Shown here piece after piece: positions 12,097-24,299 of a stretch of DNA of 64,000 nucleotides. The notes below the pieces were generated by a model. It was given only the letters and a program-made list of their open reading frames with translations, was not told where the DNA came from and searched no databases. The DNA is from Ctenosaura bakeri (lineage: Eukaryota > Chordata > Lepidosauria > Squamata > Iguanidae). The DNA is taken from assembly GCA_948474755.1 (NCBI GenBank), contig CAOLHI010000361.1:310001-374000 (forward strand), written 5' to 3'. Position 1 is the stretch's first letter. Each line of letters opens with the position of its first letter. Made by a program: the position numbers and the translations under genes.

Positions 12097-12305
12097 CTTT
12101 CCCCCAAAGCAGTACCTGGGACATAAGAGTCTCAGTGCTGCTTTGGGGGAAAGCATGAAAGAAATTTCATTTTCCCCCCTAAAAGAAACACCTATCTTCT
12201 CTATTCTCTCAGTGCTCCTTTGGGGAAATTGTGTTTCTTTTGCTCATCCTTTCCCCCAAAGCAGCACCAGGAAATTAAAGGTCTCACTGCTGCTTTGGGG
12301 GAAAG
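12097..12305. repeat. Three tandem imperfect hairpins
   Basis: Three units occupy 12097-12153, about 12168-12229 and 12248-12305. Units 1 and 3 each start with CTTTCCCCCAAAGCAG and end with its reverse complement CTGCTTTGGGGGAAAG, so each can fold into a stem of about 16 bp with a loop of about 25 bases. Unit 2 keeps the same layout but is degraded. The spacing between units is about 75 bp. No coding role is supported, although one frame is open by chance. Confidence 0.8.
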
Positions 12306-13435
12306 TCTTTCCATCCCAATGCCACTGGTTCTTGCTTATTTAGAGAAGACAAATTAAAAGGAAAGGCCATTTAAATGTTCCAATTCTTATTAACTCACAG
12401 GATGTAACAAAATTAATTTTATGGCAGATTGAAGTACACAACATTTAGCTCTTCAGATGCTGCTGGACTGCCTGCCATCTATGCCCACTGACTATGCCGG
12501 TTTAGACCAGATGATAGCTGTGGCTTGGGTCTCCAATATCAGCGAGTGGGGAAGCCACTCCAGAATTAGTCTCAACTAAAACCTGAAACTGAACTATCCC
12601 CAAAATAGGTCCAGTGGGTCAGTGAATCTACTCCCAAGTTTTATATGAACTTTTAAAAGGCTGTTCAAGCAAAAATCTGGTGTAGATCCAATGACACATT
12701 AAATTGGAGATGCTAGCCATTACTGCTAATGGGAGTTGCAGTCCAACAAGATCTGATAGATAACACATTCAATATTCCTTCAACAAATTAATAACTTGCT
12801 TATAACCAAGTAATTTAGTAAATTCTTTCTCTTCTCTGAAAGTGAATTTAATGCTAAAGAAGGCATCTCTTTAAAGATTCTGAGAGAGTTTTTCTGAAGT
12901 TTAAGATGAAGTGAGCAGAAGTGGTCATTGATTAAAGTTCCTCCAAAATATTTTCTTGTTCACCAGCTAACAGAATGAGAAATACTTTCAGCTGCAGTAG
13001 AATCATGTTTAAAATAAAGAAGTTGCAAATTCTACCACTCCTAAAATAAAGTGATTTCAACTGTTCTAGTTATCATCATTAAGGACCCTATTGTCAGAAG
13101 TTTGCTTGGTAAGGCTTGGAATATTACTTTTAAAAAATAATGAGTTACAGTTGTATTTCCAATGCCCTCAAACGAATTAGTGACATTATAGTTACAATTT
13201 AAAATAAACTTTCGACTTCACATTTCTCAAAAGCATTTTCTCTTATCTATCCACTGTCTCCTCCAGACCCAAAACAAAGTACAAGGCAGCAGCAAAAGGC
13301 ATAGACAAATCAGCACTTGAGCTATATGATATCCTTCACCAGTTAATGAGGGAACACTTCCATCACTACAAAAAATACTGCAACTGTTTCTATTTAAGTT
13401 CCAGTCATAAAGCAAAATATGAAAACTTATCTTGC

Positions 13436-13613
13436 AGCACCTTTGAAGCTAACTGGAAGAAAGACATTCATTGGTAGCATAAAGTTTCATAGATTTAAGT
13501 CTACTTCATCAGATACAGATGATAATACGAAAGCTTATGCTACCAACTTCTTTCTCTCAGTATCAAAAGGTGCTACAAAACCCCTTTGCATATAGATCCA
13601 GACTAACACAGTT
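13436..13613. repeat. Interspersed repeat of a family common in sauropsids, unnamed here
   Basis: The stretch contains TTGGTAGCATAAAGTTTCAT, then TTTAAGTCTACTTCATCAGA, then CGAAAGCTTATGCTACCAAC, AAAGGTGCTACAAAA and CCAGACTAACACAGTTATGT. I recognise this word order from dispersed repeats in reptile genomes (AAGCTTATGCT... GGTGC(C/T)ACAA... AGACTAACACGG) but cannot give the family name. The GTAGCATAAA/TTTATGCTAC-like parts are partly self-complementary. Confidence 0.55.
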
Positions 13614-13679
13614 ATGTCTTTGAATAAAGTGATCTATTCATATTTTTGTTGCGGGAAAATTATCGCTAACTAGTTACTT

Positions 13680-13985
13680 CTACACTCAGTAAGGGGAACG
13701 GTCTTTTCTGTCATGGTTTCCAATTTACGGAATACTCTCCACAGAGAGGTCTGGATGACCCACTCACTGTCTACTTTTAAGTGAGGTCTAATAACTTCAT
13801 TATTTTGGCAAACATTTTCGAAGTAATCGTTCTCTGCTTCATTTTTTCTTTTTCTATCCTTGTTATTTTTTCTTATAATTTGTTTATTATTTTGTCATGG
13901 TTACATTGGTTTAGCAAACTGCAAGTCACCTTGAACACATATTTTATTAAGAATATTCGTGTGTGTGTGTGTATGAATAAATAAT
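13680..13985 (+). mobile_element. L2-like LINE 3' end, decayed
   Basis: TTTACGGAATACTCTCCACA, then GTCTACTTTTAAGTGAGG, then a T-rich stretch, GCAAGTCACCTTGAACA and a GAATAAATAA end, match the 'non-LTR element 3' UTR' pattern also seen at about 46420, 54600 and 63750. A short (TG)n run lies at 13960-13971. There is no open frame. Confidence 0.5.
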
Positions 13986-14230
13986 ATTACATGATATTTT
14001 AAAAGCTGTAGACATTTCCCTTTCTAAACTCTGCACTAGCTTAGCAAACAAGAGAAAGAGAAACATCATTCAGTTTCCCTTTTTAAATACATTCCAGTGA
14101 AAGAAGAAGGAGCAGGTCTACTACAAGGTGATACATTCCCTTTTTAGTGAACAATTTCAAAGTTATCAGTTATTGTGATTAATTAGAGACTAAAGTTTAG
14201 CTAGTGATTAAATGTCTATTTATTCAATCC

Positions 14231-14453
14231 TTGTTGCTGTCATGCACTTTCAAGTCATTTCTGATTTATGGCAGCCCGAAGGGCAACCCTATCCTGGGGT
14301 TTTCTTGGCAAGATTCCTTCATAGGACGTTGGCCATTGCTGAGCCTGGGAGAGTGTGATTTTCCCAAGGTCACCCAGGGGGCTTCTGCAACTAAGCAAGG
14401 CTTTGAATACTGGTCTCTAAAAGTCCTACTCCAGCCCTCTAACTACTATAATC
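14231..14453 (-). mobile_element. SINE with Bov-B-like tail, minus strand
   Basis: This is a nearly full-length reversed copy: TTGTTGCTGTCATGCACTTT, CAAGTCATTTCTGATTTATG, GGGGTTTTCTTGGCAAGATT, CCCAAGGTCACCCAGGGGGC, a decayed box B, and a reversed tRNA-like head ending near CCTCTAACTACTATAATC. Many point differences from the 7538 and 47962 copies show it is old. Confidence 0.75.
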
Positions 14454-16675
14454 AGAGCTTACAACTGCAGTTCATAGTTTTTGCTCTCACCTAAATACAG
14501 GAAGCAGACACTTCCATAATATTTTAATTTACCATTTAGAAAGTTTTTGTGTAATACGATGTTGGATGAGCACAAGATAAGCTGTAAGAATTTATAATCT
14601 TTATCTTTCAGATGAAGAACTATATATGTGTGATCTAGAAAAACGGAAATGCTTGCAATAGCAGATATTGTTACTGTAGTCTCATATATATTATATAATG
14701 TATATTATATGTTTATATCATTTATAGACACACATATAAACAATGAGAACGAGTCTAGCTAACAGGTTTAATCCACTGACTTGATTGAGAGATCAGAAAC
14801 TATTCAGCTCCTCCTCCTCTTCAATTTGTCAGTATGCCTGCAGCCATTCCATTTGGCCATAGCAGTGGGAGAGATGACTCACCGGGGCAACTCAGCTAAG
14901 GGACCAGTTGCTCTTCTTTATGAACACATCCATTGAAGCTGGTCATTATGAGAACTATGAAACTTTAAGAAATAGTTTGTGAGTTTCTCTTCCCTTTCTT
15001 CTTGTGTGTCTTGCTTTTGAGACTATAACCAGGTGAACCCTACACACACACCCATTGGTCTACCCTTCTGGAAGAGAAGAAGACATTTTGCATCACAGAA
15101 ACCCACTACAGTTGTTGTTGAATTTTGGAAGCAACTGTATTAGTGGTGGGAAACTCAGTGATGGCTGCCTATTTTAGTCAAATGGCTAGGTAGCCCCAGA
15201 GGGAGGGAGCGAGGGAGGGAGGGAGGGAATCATGAAAGCCTTTGCCACTGGAAAGTTGCTTGCCCCCAATTTAGATGAAGTTGCTCAAGATGATGACAAT
15301 GACAACTGATGATGAGGATAATACATTGTTCTTATTATGGATCTGGACACTCCTGCAAAATAAATCACCAATTCTACAAAAGGCCTCTGTTGTTAATTGC
15401 TGGTACCTGTTGCCAGCCTCCTTGCCTTACTGCAATGTTGCTTCAGGTAAACATACTATGCAGATCTATATTTTTTTTTATCCAAAAGAGTTTAGTATTT
15501 ATAGGCTCGTTAATGCACCAATAAGTGAAAGAAGTCTTGTCAAAATGTTATTAGACTAAATGTTGACAAACACAGAATCATAAAGGTTTGGAACACTAAA
15601 GCAGAATGACAGGCTAAAAATGGTGCAGAGCCTTACAGACAAAACAGGTAAGTGAAGTGATACATGGAACTATGAGTTCTTTAGAAGAAGTAAAGAGAGC
15701 TTGTTACTTGGCTGAACAATACTACAGGGGTATTCAGTAAGATTAATACCAAACAACTTTAAAATACATAAAAGGATCTCCTCCAACACAGAACTGATAA
15801 CAGGTTTCTATAACTCAAGGTGAACTATCCTATACATGGTTATTGAGAAGTAAACACTGTTGTCCTTAATTGACTTATATCAAGGCAAAGCTTTTAACTA
15901 GAATAATTAATAAAGTATGCACATTTCAGAACAAGAAGCTGAAGGAGATAATAACATAAGATTGTCAACCAACATAGTGACTGTCCTGAATTCAACAATT
16001 AAAGGCTACATATGGACCACCAACACCACACTTTGAAAATCCATACTGCTGGCAGCTGTAGGGGAGAGTATGGAAACTTACAATGTCATGCCGCCAGGAT
16101 GCATGGTGACCACAGCTGGTCCTGCCATCAGGCAGAGCGAAGGAATTGCCTGAGGTTGTAAATTGTGGCAGCCACTCAATCATTCCCCAGTCTCCAAGGA
16201 TAGAGTTCTATGTGCTATACTACCTGTTCTGAATCCCCTAAACTAGCCTGTTGCCCTCAGAAGTGGTGAGGACATGCCAATGTTAAACTAATTGCCATTC
16301 CAGCCAGCTGCTCTACAAAGTGTGGTGATACGCATGTGTATGATCTTGTCCTTTGCCTTCAAAAATGTCTTGTACCACTGCAGTTGTAAATACATGGTCA
16401 GGGTGAAGACGAGGTGAGTTACTATTGTACTGTTGGCAATAATCAGTTCCTCCTAAGTTGTATAGACTGTGCCTTGCCCTAATTGTCTATACTTCTGCAA
16501 TTCCCATTTCTTTTGGCTGTACTGCAATTGTCTACTGCTGCTGCTGCTGTTTCAAGTTATTTCTTTCTCAGGCAAAAAGATGATCACCAGCAACCAGATG
16601 TAAAACGGAGGCTGGTTCTGCTGAACCACACGAATGTATAATTTATCCTTTTTCCCTTCAAAGTGGATTACTTGT

Positions 16676-16797
16676 TCTATTTATTATTTTTATTACATTT
16701 ATAGCCTGCCCCACTGAGTAGAAGGCAATGTGGATAGACCTTCCACTCTTCATTTTAATCATCACAAGCACCCTGTGAGGTAGGCTAAGGAGCTTAA
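16676..16797 (-). mobile_element. Fragment of an old CORE/MIR-like SINE
   Basis: TTTATTATTTTTATTACATT, then TATAGCCTGCCCCACTGAG and a later CACCCTGTGAGGTAGGCTAA, follow the order of the 'ACATTTATATCCCGCC ... CAACCCTGTGAGGTAGG' repeats of reptile genomes in reverse. It is partial and identified by pattern only. Confidence 0.4.
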
Positions 16798-17307
16798 ATC
16801 ATGAGGTAGGTAAATCAAAATTACAACAGAATAATAGCATCTTTGGCTGGGACTTGTCACATGACATCCTTCTCCTTCTGTGAGTCTCCCAGTGGGAGAC
16901 ACTTTGGAAAGCATTTCTGTTAATGTCTTTCTTTGTAAAAGGCCTGTTCTCTCAAATGGCCTCCCACCAGGAGAACAACAGAAGAGGGACAACTTCATGT
17001 GATAAGTCTGAGCCAAAGATGCTATTATCCTGCTGTTAATTTTGATTTACTCACCTCTTGTGATAAGCTCTTGAGAGAAGGTGAGGAATGCTGCTAGTGC
17101 ACTCTGTTAATGTTATTGCTTTGTGGGTCTTCAATTTGAATCTCCCAAGTCCCGCGCTCTAAATGATATCCCACACTGGCTATTGCTATTATATCATTCT
17201 GACATTACAAGTTCAGTCATGGAAGTGGCTTGTTGGGCAATTATAATGTGGAAAATGACCCCTTAATATGTTGTTTGCCAACTGTTCACCCACCAAGTGA
17301 GACTTAC

Positions 17308-17547
17308 CTTCTTTAATTCCTCCTGAATGCATTTATCATTGTCTTCTGAAGATACACAGGATTTCTGATTCTCAGATTCAGTTCTAGGTTCTGACACCTG
17401 CTCTTCTGAAGAGGTTTCCCTACTATCACTCATTTTTGCAGCTAGTTCATATAATCTTGACTTCAGCTTTTCTTCTAAAGGGTCTGCCTTGGTTGGATGT
17501 TGTTGATCTTCACTACTTATGTCAGTTTCTGATAAATCCTCAGATGC
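17308..17547 (-). CDS. MYRIP: MYRIP coding exon, last one seen in window
   Basis: This 240-bp exon holds 80 codons, phase 0 at both ends. It begins ASEDLSETDISSEDQQ, continues LEEKLKSRLYELAAKMSD with a following SSEEQ, then EPRTESENQ, and ends with SSEDND and CIQEELKK. It matches the MYRIP segment DDLSETDIS ... RLYELAMKMS ... EPKTESENQ ... VQEELKK. Melanophilin has a related (L)xELA..(I/M)SD..SSEE block near its coiled coil, so this is the start of the conserved C-terminal half that leads to actin binding. The acceptor is TTATATAAG|GCATCT, with a poor pyrimidine tract. The donor is AAGAAG|GTAAGT, fully consensus. No further MYRIP exon was recognised between 1 and 17307. Confidence 0.93.
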
Positions 17548-18724
17548 CTTATATAATTAAAAAGAAAAGAAAAGGATAAAGCAAATGACATCTCAAGGAA
17601 AAGGAAATCAAAGTTGTATATACAAAGGCTGTTTCACACTGCAGGGGATCTATAAATGTATCACTTTGATGACTGCAACACAGGTACATAAGGAGAAATG
17701 GGTTTCCACTGCTGAACAGTATGTGCTTAAGACAAATCCTTTCTCTCTAGATGATAACAACCCACAGTTCCATGTTTGATCTTTTATCACAGCTTTTAAG
17801 TGCTAAATGATATGGTGTGTACCCAATTTCCCATGACAGAACAGGAGCATTACTGTTGTTACCTGTGTAGATTTTGTGTACTCCTCTGAGACATGCTGAA
17901 TGTATTTTGCATCAGTTTACCTCAAACCCAGAATGGGAAACAACTTTCTCTTATTACAACTGTCAGGTAATTCATAACCTGCTACTTCAACAAATTAATA
18001 AAAACTATTTCCAGAAACAGTAAATGTGGCCTTGCTAAGACTTGGTCTGACATTCCCCTGTCTCATTCAAACAGAACATGATTGTCATGCCCCATATAGA
18101 TAAATCCTCCTCAAAGCAAAATAGCCAAAATGAAAGGCCGCATCAGCTGCAATGGTCTGCATCAGAGGAAAAACATCCAGCTCCTTGCCATCAGCCACTC
18201 TCTAGAGACACTAGAGGCCAAAATATAGCATGAGCCTTCTAGAGAGAATCCAGTCACTCCTGGTGACAGGCAATTGGAAGCTGATTCTAAGGTAAAGCTA
18301 CCCAGGACCCCAAAGGGAGAAAGTACGGAAGTCTGAATCAGACCAAGAAAAAGTGCAAGCTTCAAAAGAAGATGTATCAGGAACAGACTTTCCTGAGCAA
18401 GCATGTGTACATTTCTAGTTGCAGTTCTTGAAGAACTCTCCAAGTCAATGTTGAAGATATCTTAACTTATACCTGTCTTACTCCCTGCTCTTGACATTTT
18501 GATACCAAAATGCTCCATTGACTTCTCTTGTGGCTATCCCCTGCTATGACTGTCAAACCAGGAGAATCTGATCTATTTTTCAACCTTGGCTTGACTTCTC
18601 ACCACCCCAATATCTACTCCTTTGAGCTGCCTTGTCACTGTTCCCTCTAGAAATAAGTCCTGGTCTGGTTTTCTGCACTTCAGTTCTAGCTATTCCTATG
18701 GGACTACTTCCTGGCCCAGTCCTA

Positions 18725-18877
18725 TTGTTGTTGTGTGCCTTCAAGACATTTCTGACTTACAGCAACCCTAAGGCAAAACTATCATAGGGTTTTCTCAGGC
18801 TGTGTGTATGTATGATATGCCCAAGGTCACCCAGTGGGTTTCCATGTCTGAATGGGGAATCAAACTCTGGTCTCCTA
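18725..18877 (-). mobile_element. SINE with Bov-B-like tail, minus strand
   Basis: Reversed copy: TTGTTGTTGTGTGCCTTCAA, GACATTTCTGACTTACAGCA, CATAGGGTTTTCTCAGGC, GCCCAAGGTCACCCAGTGGG, and GGAATCAAACTCTGGTCTCC (reversed box B, decayed). The tRNA head is truncated. Confidence 0.75.
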
Positions 18878-20826
18878 CTGGGCATGTATAGTCAGAGAAC
18901 AGGACACCTTGTACTGGAAAATGAAGGAGACAAATGGGGGAGAGCACCCATATTTCATCCTAATCCGCCTCCCATCAACATATCTAAGACGGTATTGCAG
19001 CTATAAGCTCACAACAATGTGGACAGTCAGGAGAATTTTCTGGTGCTCAGCTTGAATTATTTGGAAACTATGGTCTTCTGCTGTGTATTACTTGGTCTAA
19101 TCAAGGATGGTGAACCATGGCACGTGAGAGGACTGCTGTCCACATTGGCTGTGGCTGATGGGAACCAAGGAAAATTTAGAAAATATGCTTTAGTTGATGT
19201 GGAAAAGTTGCATAAGTTAGGTAAATTGTTCCTAATTTGTGAATTTGCACAATGAGTTTTGAAAGGGTTCAAATTTCAGTGCAGGAGGAAAACACAGAAT
19301 CTCAGAAGCAAGGACAGAAAGAAAAGCAAGGCTGATTTTAGAGAAACTCAGAAAGGCAGAAGTTGAAAGATTTTCACATCTCTAATACAGAGCCACACAG
19401 AGAATCTGCAGGTAGAGAGAAGAGGGGACAGAAAGGTTACCCTGCTTGAAATATTTCCTACATTATGTTTTCATGGGCGGGGAGAGTGAAAAAAAGTCAG
19501 CAGTTCTGAGCTGGACAATGAAGTTCACAAAGACTGATACAAAGACATAATCAGCTCCTTGACAATGAGCATCACAGAACAAAACAAAAATGAGGATTAA
19601 TTTGAGGCATCCATCTACACAAAGCATGTTCAAAAGGAAGTATTCCTGTTTTACTCTTTTTAATCCAGAATGAATTTAAATCTAGTCAAAAGTATCCAAA
19701 TTTAGGCTGATACAATGGGCCTGGGTGAAGCAGATCTCTTCTCGTCTTCCATATGACAGGCACTCTAACCCCAAGTGTTAAAACACAAGGTTTGTGGTGG
19801 ATGTGACATCAATGGCTATAACAATGGGTTGACTTCTGAGGCTTGCAGGAGAGTTGGATTCCCCCCACTCCAGTTCAGTTAAGGCACTGTTTGTGAACAG
19901 ACATGCTCTGTCCATGGATAGCAAATCTTGGACCCACCCCTGTAAACTGAGCAGCTCTGTTCATTCCAGGCTCCAGCAACGGTCATTTTCACATAATTTT
20001 TTTTCCACATCTTGTAATTCAAATGTAATAGGATCATTAGTAAAAATATATGCTTGAATTAAAAATAGCTGTCTTAAAGCTTTTTATCTTCTGGTAACAA
20101 CATTCATATGCACATACAATAGAGTTTTAAAAAATTCTCAGTAGTGCTTTGAGCATTGATCGTAAAAAGCCAGCCTCTGAGTTGGTTTGCTTTTTAAAAC
20201 TGATTTCCTGGTCAGCAAATTAAGCACAAGCACCACCTAGTGGAAAGAAGGAACCAATCCTATTTGTATTTTACCAATTTTGCCAATATATTCTGAGACA
20301 ACTGATAATACAGTTCTTAAGAAATGCATTCTTTTCTATTCTCCTGTTGGACATACAATGTTTTAAAAATAATAGCATAATTATAGCATAACAAAGCTTT
20401 ACGACAATATCCAAGCAATTCAGAAAGACAGTAATATTCCACAATATGAAGCCTGTATTTCATGCTAAGTTTGCTATGTTGCTGGCTGTAAGTTATTTTA
20501 TTTCACTTCTATGCTGTTTGAATATTTTAGCTTAGTTTCAGTGTTAAGAGCAGATAATCTGAAATGTACATACATTTAAATAATTTAAAAAGAGCTGTAT
20601 TAATTGCTCACCAATGATGAATTTCAATCACCCCAGCTGAACACTTGAGGGGCAAGCTAACTATTCTGTGCAGTAGTTCATCTTGTAGCAATGTCTCCTC
20701 TCTGTTCCTTCTAGCTGGCTACCAAGAACCAAACTAAATGTGATTCTTACATGCATCTATGCAGGTTCTTAACAATGCAAATAGGATTGGCTAGGATGTG
20801 AAAATTACTGGGAACATGGCAGAATG

Positions 20827-20959
20827 GGAGGAAAGATTTAAGCCTTTGCTTCCTTGCTGTGGGCCTGAGGAAAATCCCTCCTCTGATCCAAATAACATTC
20901 TCAGAGAAGGGATTTTCCTCAAGACTGCAGATGTGGAGGAAAGTCTTAAATCTCTCCCC
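20827..20959. mobile_element. Hairpin MITE of about 133 bp
   Basis: The left arm 20827-20886 and the right arm 20901-20959 are reverse complements over about 60 bp with some mismatches. The inner 22 bp are nearly perfect: CTGAGGAAAATCCCTCCTCT against the reverse of AGAGAAGGGATTTTCCTCAA. The loop is about 14 bases. There is no coding potential. The family is unknown to me. Confidence 0.7.
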
Positions 20960-21546
20960 ACCTAATCTGCTGTGATTCTGTTAACTGTAACATTAAAAAA
21001 AACCCTGCACAAAGGAAAGACACAAAATTACTGCCTCATCTACTCTGGTGTGTAAGCCAAGCACATGGCAGTAGTGAGTTCATTTCAATCATGGCTAGAG
21101 AGAAGGAAGGAGCGGGCCTGAGGAATGGCTACTATCAAGTCAGGTTGTACACAAGTGCTAAAGTCCTATAGTGTCAAACTGCTCACACAAAAGACCATTA
21201 GGTAAGTGATTTGACAGTTTTGCTGCTCACATGTGGACAAGTCCAAGACATCCCCATGGGAATAGAAAAGAAGTTATTATGACAAACAGCAGCCAGGGAC
21301 CTGGGTCACCTGCTACATTCATATATTGCTGCTGGAGGAAGAGGTGACAATCCAGCATGGATCTCTCAGCCCCTAGAGCCAACAATCTCTTCTAAGCCTG
21401 GCCGAGGGGCCTTTGTAACATCCCTCACTCCCTTGGCTTCAAGGACCCCTCAGATCCAGGTACTGAAGAAATAGGTGGCTTTGGACACAGCTGGCCTTTG
21501 TTAGGAAATACATGCTAAAAGACTGAGCTTGATAGCAAACACTTGC

Positions 21547-21740
21547 GCCATTTCTACACTTACAGTGCTATTGTTCCACTTTAAACATCCACTGGAATTC
21601 TGGGGTTTGTAGTTTACTGAGGTCAAAGAGCTCTCTAGCTGAGAATTCTAAATACCTCTCCCTAAACTGCAAATCCCAGGATTCCACAGGATGTTAAAAG
21701 TGGAATAATAGCACTATTAACAGTGTAGAACAGAAATGAC
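21547..21740. mobile_element. hAT-like hairpin MITE, diverged copy
   Basis: The left arm begins GCCATTTCTACACTTACAGT and the right arm ends GTGTAGAACAGAAATGAC. Both arms contain TATTGTTCCACTTT/AAAGTGGAATAATAGCA-like blocks and 'ggaattctggggtttgtagt'. It belongs with the element at 27118-27292 but the arms have drifted and the centre carries an 'agagctctctagctgagaatt' spacer. Confidence 0.75.
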
Positions 21741-22968
21741 CTTAATGAGATCTTGGCCATGGCCTTCTGTCTTACAGATTACTGATTACTTCAGAATCAG
21801 GATATATCCAAAAGCAAGATATGGTGGCCATAAAAGCAATCTCTGCAAAAGCATGTAGGCTCCTAGGTTTAAGAGAGGTGGTGTTAGGGGAATACAGTTT
21901 CCCATTGCAGTGCTGGAGAAAGAGTAAGCATTATGATCAACTATCAGAAGTGTTCTCTTGTTCATGCCCTATATATTTCTAAGTCAATGGCAGAGAATGA
22001 AAGATCTTTTAAGAAGAATGAATACAATGACGTTATACCACTGCTTAGTTACGGATGGCTTCAGCATGTCATTACATTTATTTTTATTAATGGTATCTTT
22101 CCAAGCTCTGTATAAGGGAATGGAAGCAATCTGTCTTGTTTGATGGGGTTAAACTAAGTGGCAGATGAAGGGATAAATAATAGTGGAGACACACAAGGAA
22201 TCAAATCAGATCTTAGTAACTGCAAGGCTAATTTAACCTGTTTGCATGAACTATTTATTGGGAAAGGAGGTGACTTTTGGCCAATTCTTATGCAGCATAC
22301 TAATGTGATTTCTTCTTTACCTTACACATGACATCTTCTATGCTTCCCATTTCTCCTCCCCCTCACTCAGCTAAATATTATTTGTTATCTACTCAGTTAT
22401 ATACACATCACTTCCATGCTATTTGGGTTACCAAGAGCTAGGAAAGTATCCTGTTTCTAAAGTTGCTTCCATAACCAACCCATTTGGAGGGTGTGAGTGT
22501 GGGGCAAGATTACCAAGATTTTACACCATTACTCACCAGCATCAGGAAATCAGACTGCATGGCTTGTCTTGTAGGATTACTAAAATGCAATATGTGAATT
22601 AGCATACACCTTATGCTTTCTGCAGTGTCGTATTCTGCTATACAGAAACGTATGAGATTGGTTTAGCACCTTCTTTCCCAACATGTTGTCCTCAGGGACA
22701 GCTTGGTGAGGATTATGTGAGTCGTAGTATCGCATACCTGGAGGGCTCAAGCTGGGAAGGCTGGTTTAGCACCTTCAGCAGATTTGTCGTTGGCACATCC
22801 CTTTTAATAATATAAAATGTGTGTGATGTGGATTAACAAGGTGGGCCACCATTGACTCTGTTTAGAACTCTGCTGTCCCTCTCTACAGTAGATGATTGAT
22901 TTGATTTGATACAGTAGATGAGTGATTTATTATAAGATAGTATATTGGATTAATTGAGCCTCTATTAC

Positions 22969-23612
22969 CTGACTTGTGCTCAAAGTCTTCTTGTGGGTTT
23001 TTGTGCGGGTTTTGCCTTTGCATAAATCTTCGGAGAGAGCCTTGCCTTTCTTCCACCTCTTTGATCTCTTTTCGAGGTCATGATAGGTTTCCTCAGTCTC
23101 ACTGCTGTCTGAATAATCTAAACTGGTAGCCTGTGGATTGAAGTTTACATCTAGTTCTCCATGTAAATGTGCTTTCTCCTCTCTGGACTTATTGTTACAC
23201 GTTCTCCTTTGCATCCAAGGAAAACGGCTACTTCCCCTAGCCTCCCTTGAAGAATTGATGGATGATGTTTCAGAATCAGAACACACTGTTTCATTGGCAA
23301 ATAGCCCAGATGAAGGGGAGGTCACTGGCTGGTGCAGTTCATTTCCACAAGCCCACTCAGTACTGCATGGAGAATCAGCAGAGTTTGATAGCTGCTTGGG
23401 CCTCCGGCGTAGCCTGTTCAAAGCCACATTCCAGTCATAGTCATCTTCACTATCTGAACCCATCTCATCGTAAGCGGACACAACACTAGATTCATTTTCC
23501 AAAGCTCTGAATACTTGGCTCTTTGGTTTGGCAAGCATTCGAGGATGAGGCAACGTGACATTTTGCAAGGCCACCCAGTTTCCATCAGTACTTTCTAAAA
23601 CCGGAGGGAAAG
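22969..23612 (-). CDS. MYRIP: MYRIP large central exon
   Basis: This 644-bp exon is the largest in the window and holds two bases plus 214 codons. In order it carries FPPVLESTDGNWVALQN, RMLAKPKSQVFRALE, the acidic cluster AYDEMGSDSEDDYDW, CSDSETSSINSSREA, and the block HGELDVNFNPQATS, ending KKTLSTSQ. These are recognisable MYRIP landmarks in the right order (mammalian PDGNWVAL, SAYDEMGSDSEEDFDW, CSDSETSS, LHGELDVNFNP). Sequence between them is low-complexity Ser/Lys/Arg and diverged. In the family this region overlaps the myosin-binding segment. The acceptor is TTTCTTTAG|CTTTC and the donor is AGTCAG|GTAATA. The frame stays open beyond both splice sites (to 23643 and 22930), but those extensions are intronic. 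Confidence 0.95.
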
Positions 23613-24299
23613 CTAAAGAAACACAAGAAAAATAAACTTTCATGATTAGTGCATTTTATTACTTCAAACAAACTCATAACTGTCCTTGGGACTGACATGT
23701 TTCTTACTTACCAAAAAAAAAGGAACAGGGAATTGGCTGTTTTAAGCTACCTACTATTAACAAAGGATGGGCATTTATAAGAGACTTGTATCATTTGTCT
23801 TACAGTGGTGAAAGAGAAATAGACTAACTGGGATTTGACCCAGTAAGTCTGAAACTGAGTTGTCATTTTAGTCATTTTAATATGTTTCTAGGACAATGGA
23901 TTCAATATAACCAAGTTGTGAATCAAGAGACATCTATTAATACAATTACTGGTTTCTTCAAGTTTTACATGATATTAGTGGTAACAGTGGGTTTGTATCA
24001 CACAACATATGCACAGTGTTAATAGGCTGGAATCTGTGATTATTCAGGGCTTCCTGGTGTGTAGATATGGAGTTATAAACATGTGCATGATTGGCCTATA
24101 CTTTCTCCCAGTGCATACACATTTCTTGCAGGGCTGCCACAGCTGATAGTGCAAACCGTCTGTTGGGATCTGACATTGTATGGGGGTCCAGTCAAGCAAT
24201 GAGAACACCATCATCTTGCATGTTATCCAGAAGGGATCCTTGAGAAGTTTGCTGCTAAGCATGGATCACCTTTGCTGGATGAAATGAAATTCATACTGC

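Larger units (their letters stand above)
4404..17307. other. Downstream of last MYRIP exon seen: intron or beyond
   Basis: Because the exon at 17308 ends in a strong donor, this DNA is probably MYRIP intron on the minus strand, and 1-4403 likely is too. Recognised pieces are listed separately. I see nothing assignable in 4404-4860, 5666-7537, 7691-8886, 8931-10752, 10896-12096, 12306-13435, 14454-16675 and 16798-17307. The exceptions are small: a hAT-like half end at about 11776 (CAGTGTTTCTTAACCTTTTG), a GAGG-type low-complexity run at about 15196-15228, a (CTG)n run near 16537, an AT-rich run at 14683-14712, and a 'gttgcagtccaacaagatct' MITE shard at about 12735. All open frames here are short and lack protein signatures. 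Confidence 0.6.
17548..22968 (-). other. MYRIP: MYRIP intron, 5421 bp
   Basis: Holds the SINE at 18725, the hairpin MITE at 20827 and the hAT-like MITE at 21547. Nothing was recognised in 17548-18724, 18878-20826, 20960-21546 or 21741-22968. The one exception is a short 'gatggtgaaccatggcacgtg' shard at about 19106, which resembles the end of a dispersed DNA element. Confidence 0.7.

Noticed and set aside
12074..12343. 89-codon open frame across the hairpin array
   Set aside because: The frame follows from the repeated pyrimidine-rich words. Unit 2 degradation shows no coding constraint.
14683..14712. AT-rich palindromic run as a possible origin or promoter
   Set aside because: Simple-sequence TATA/ATAT DNA in an intron. 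Nothing else supports a function.
22930..22968. Continuation of the large MYRIP exon's frame to a stop at 22930
   Set aside because: A consensus donor, CAG|GTAATA, follows CAG at 22969 and joins in phase with the next exon, so the extra 12 codons are intronic.
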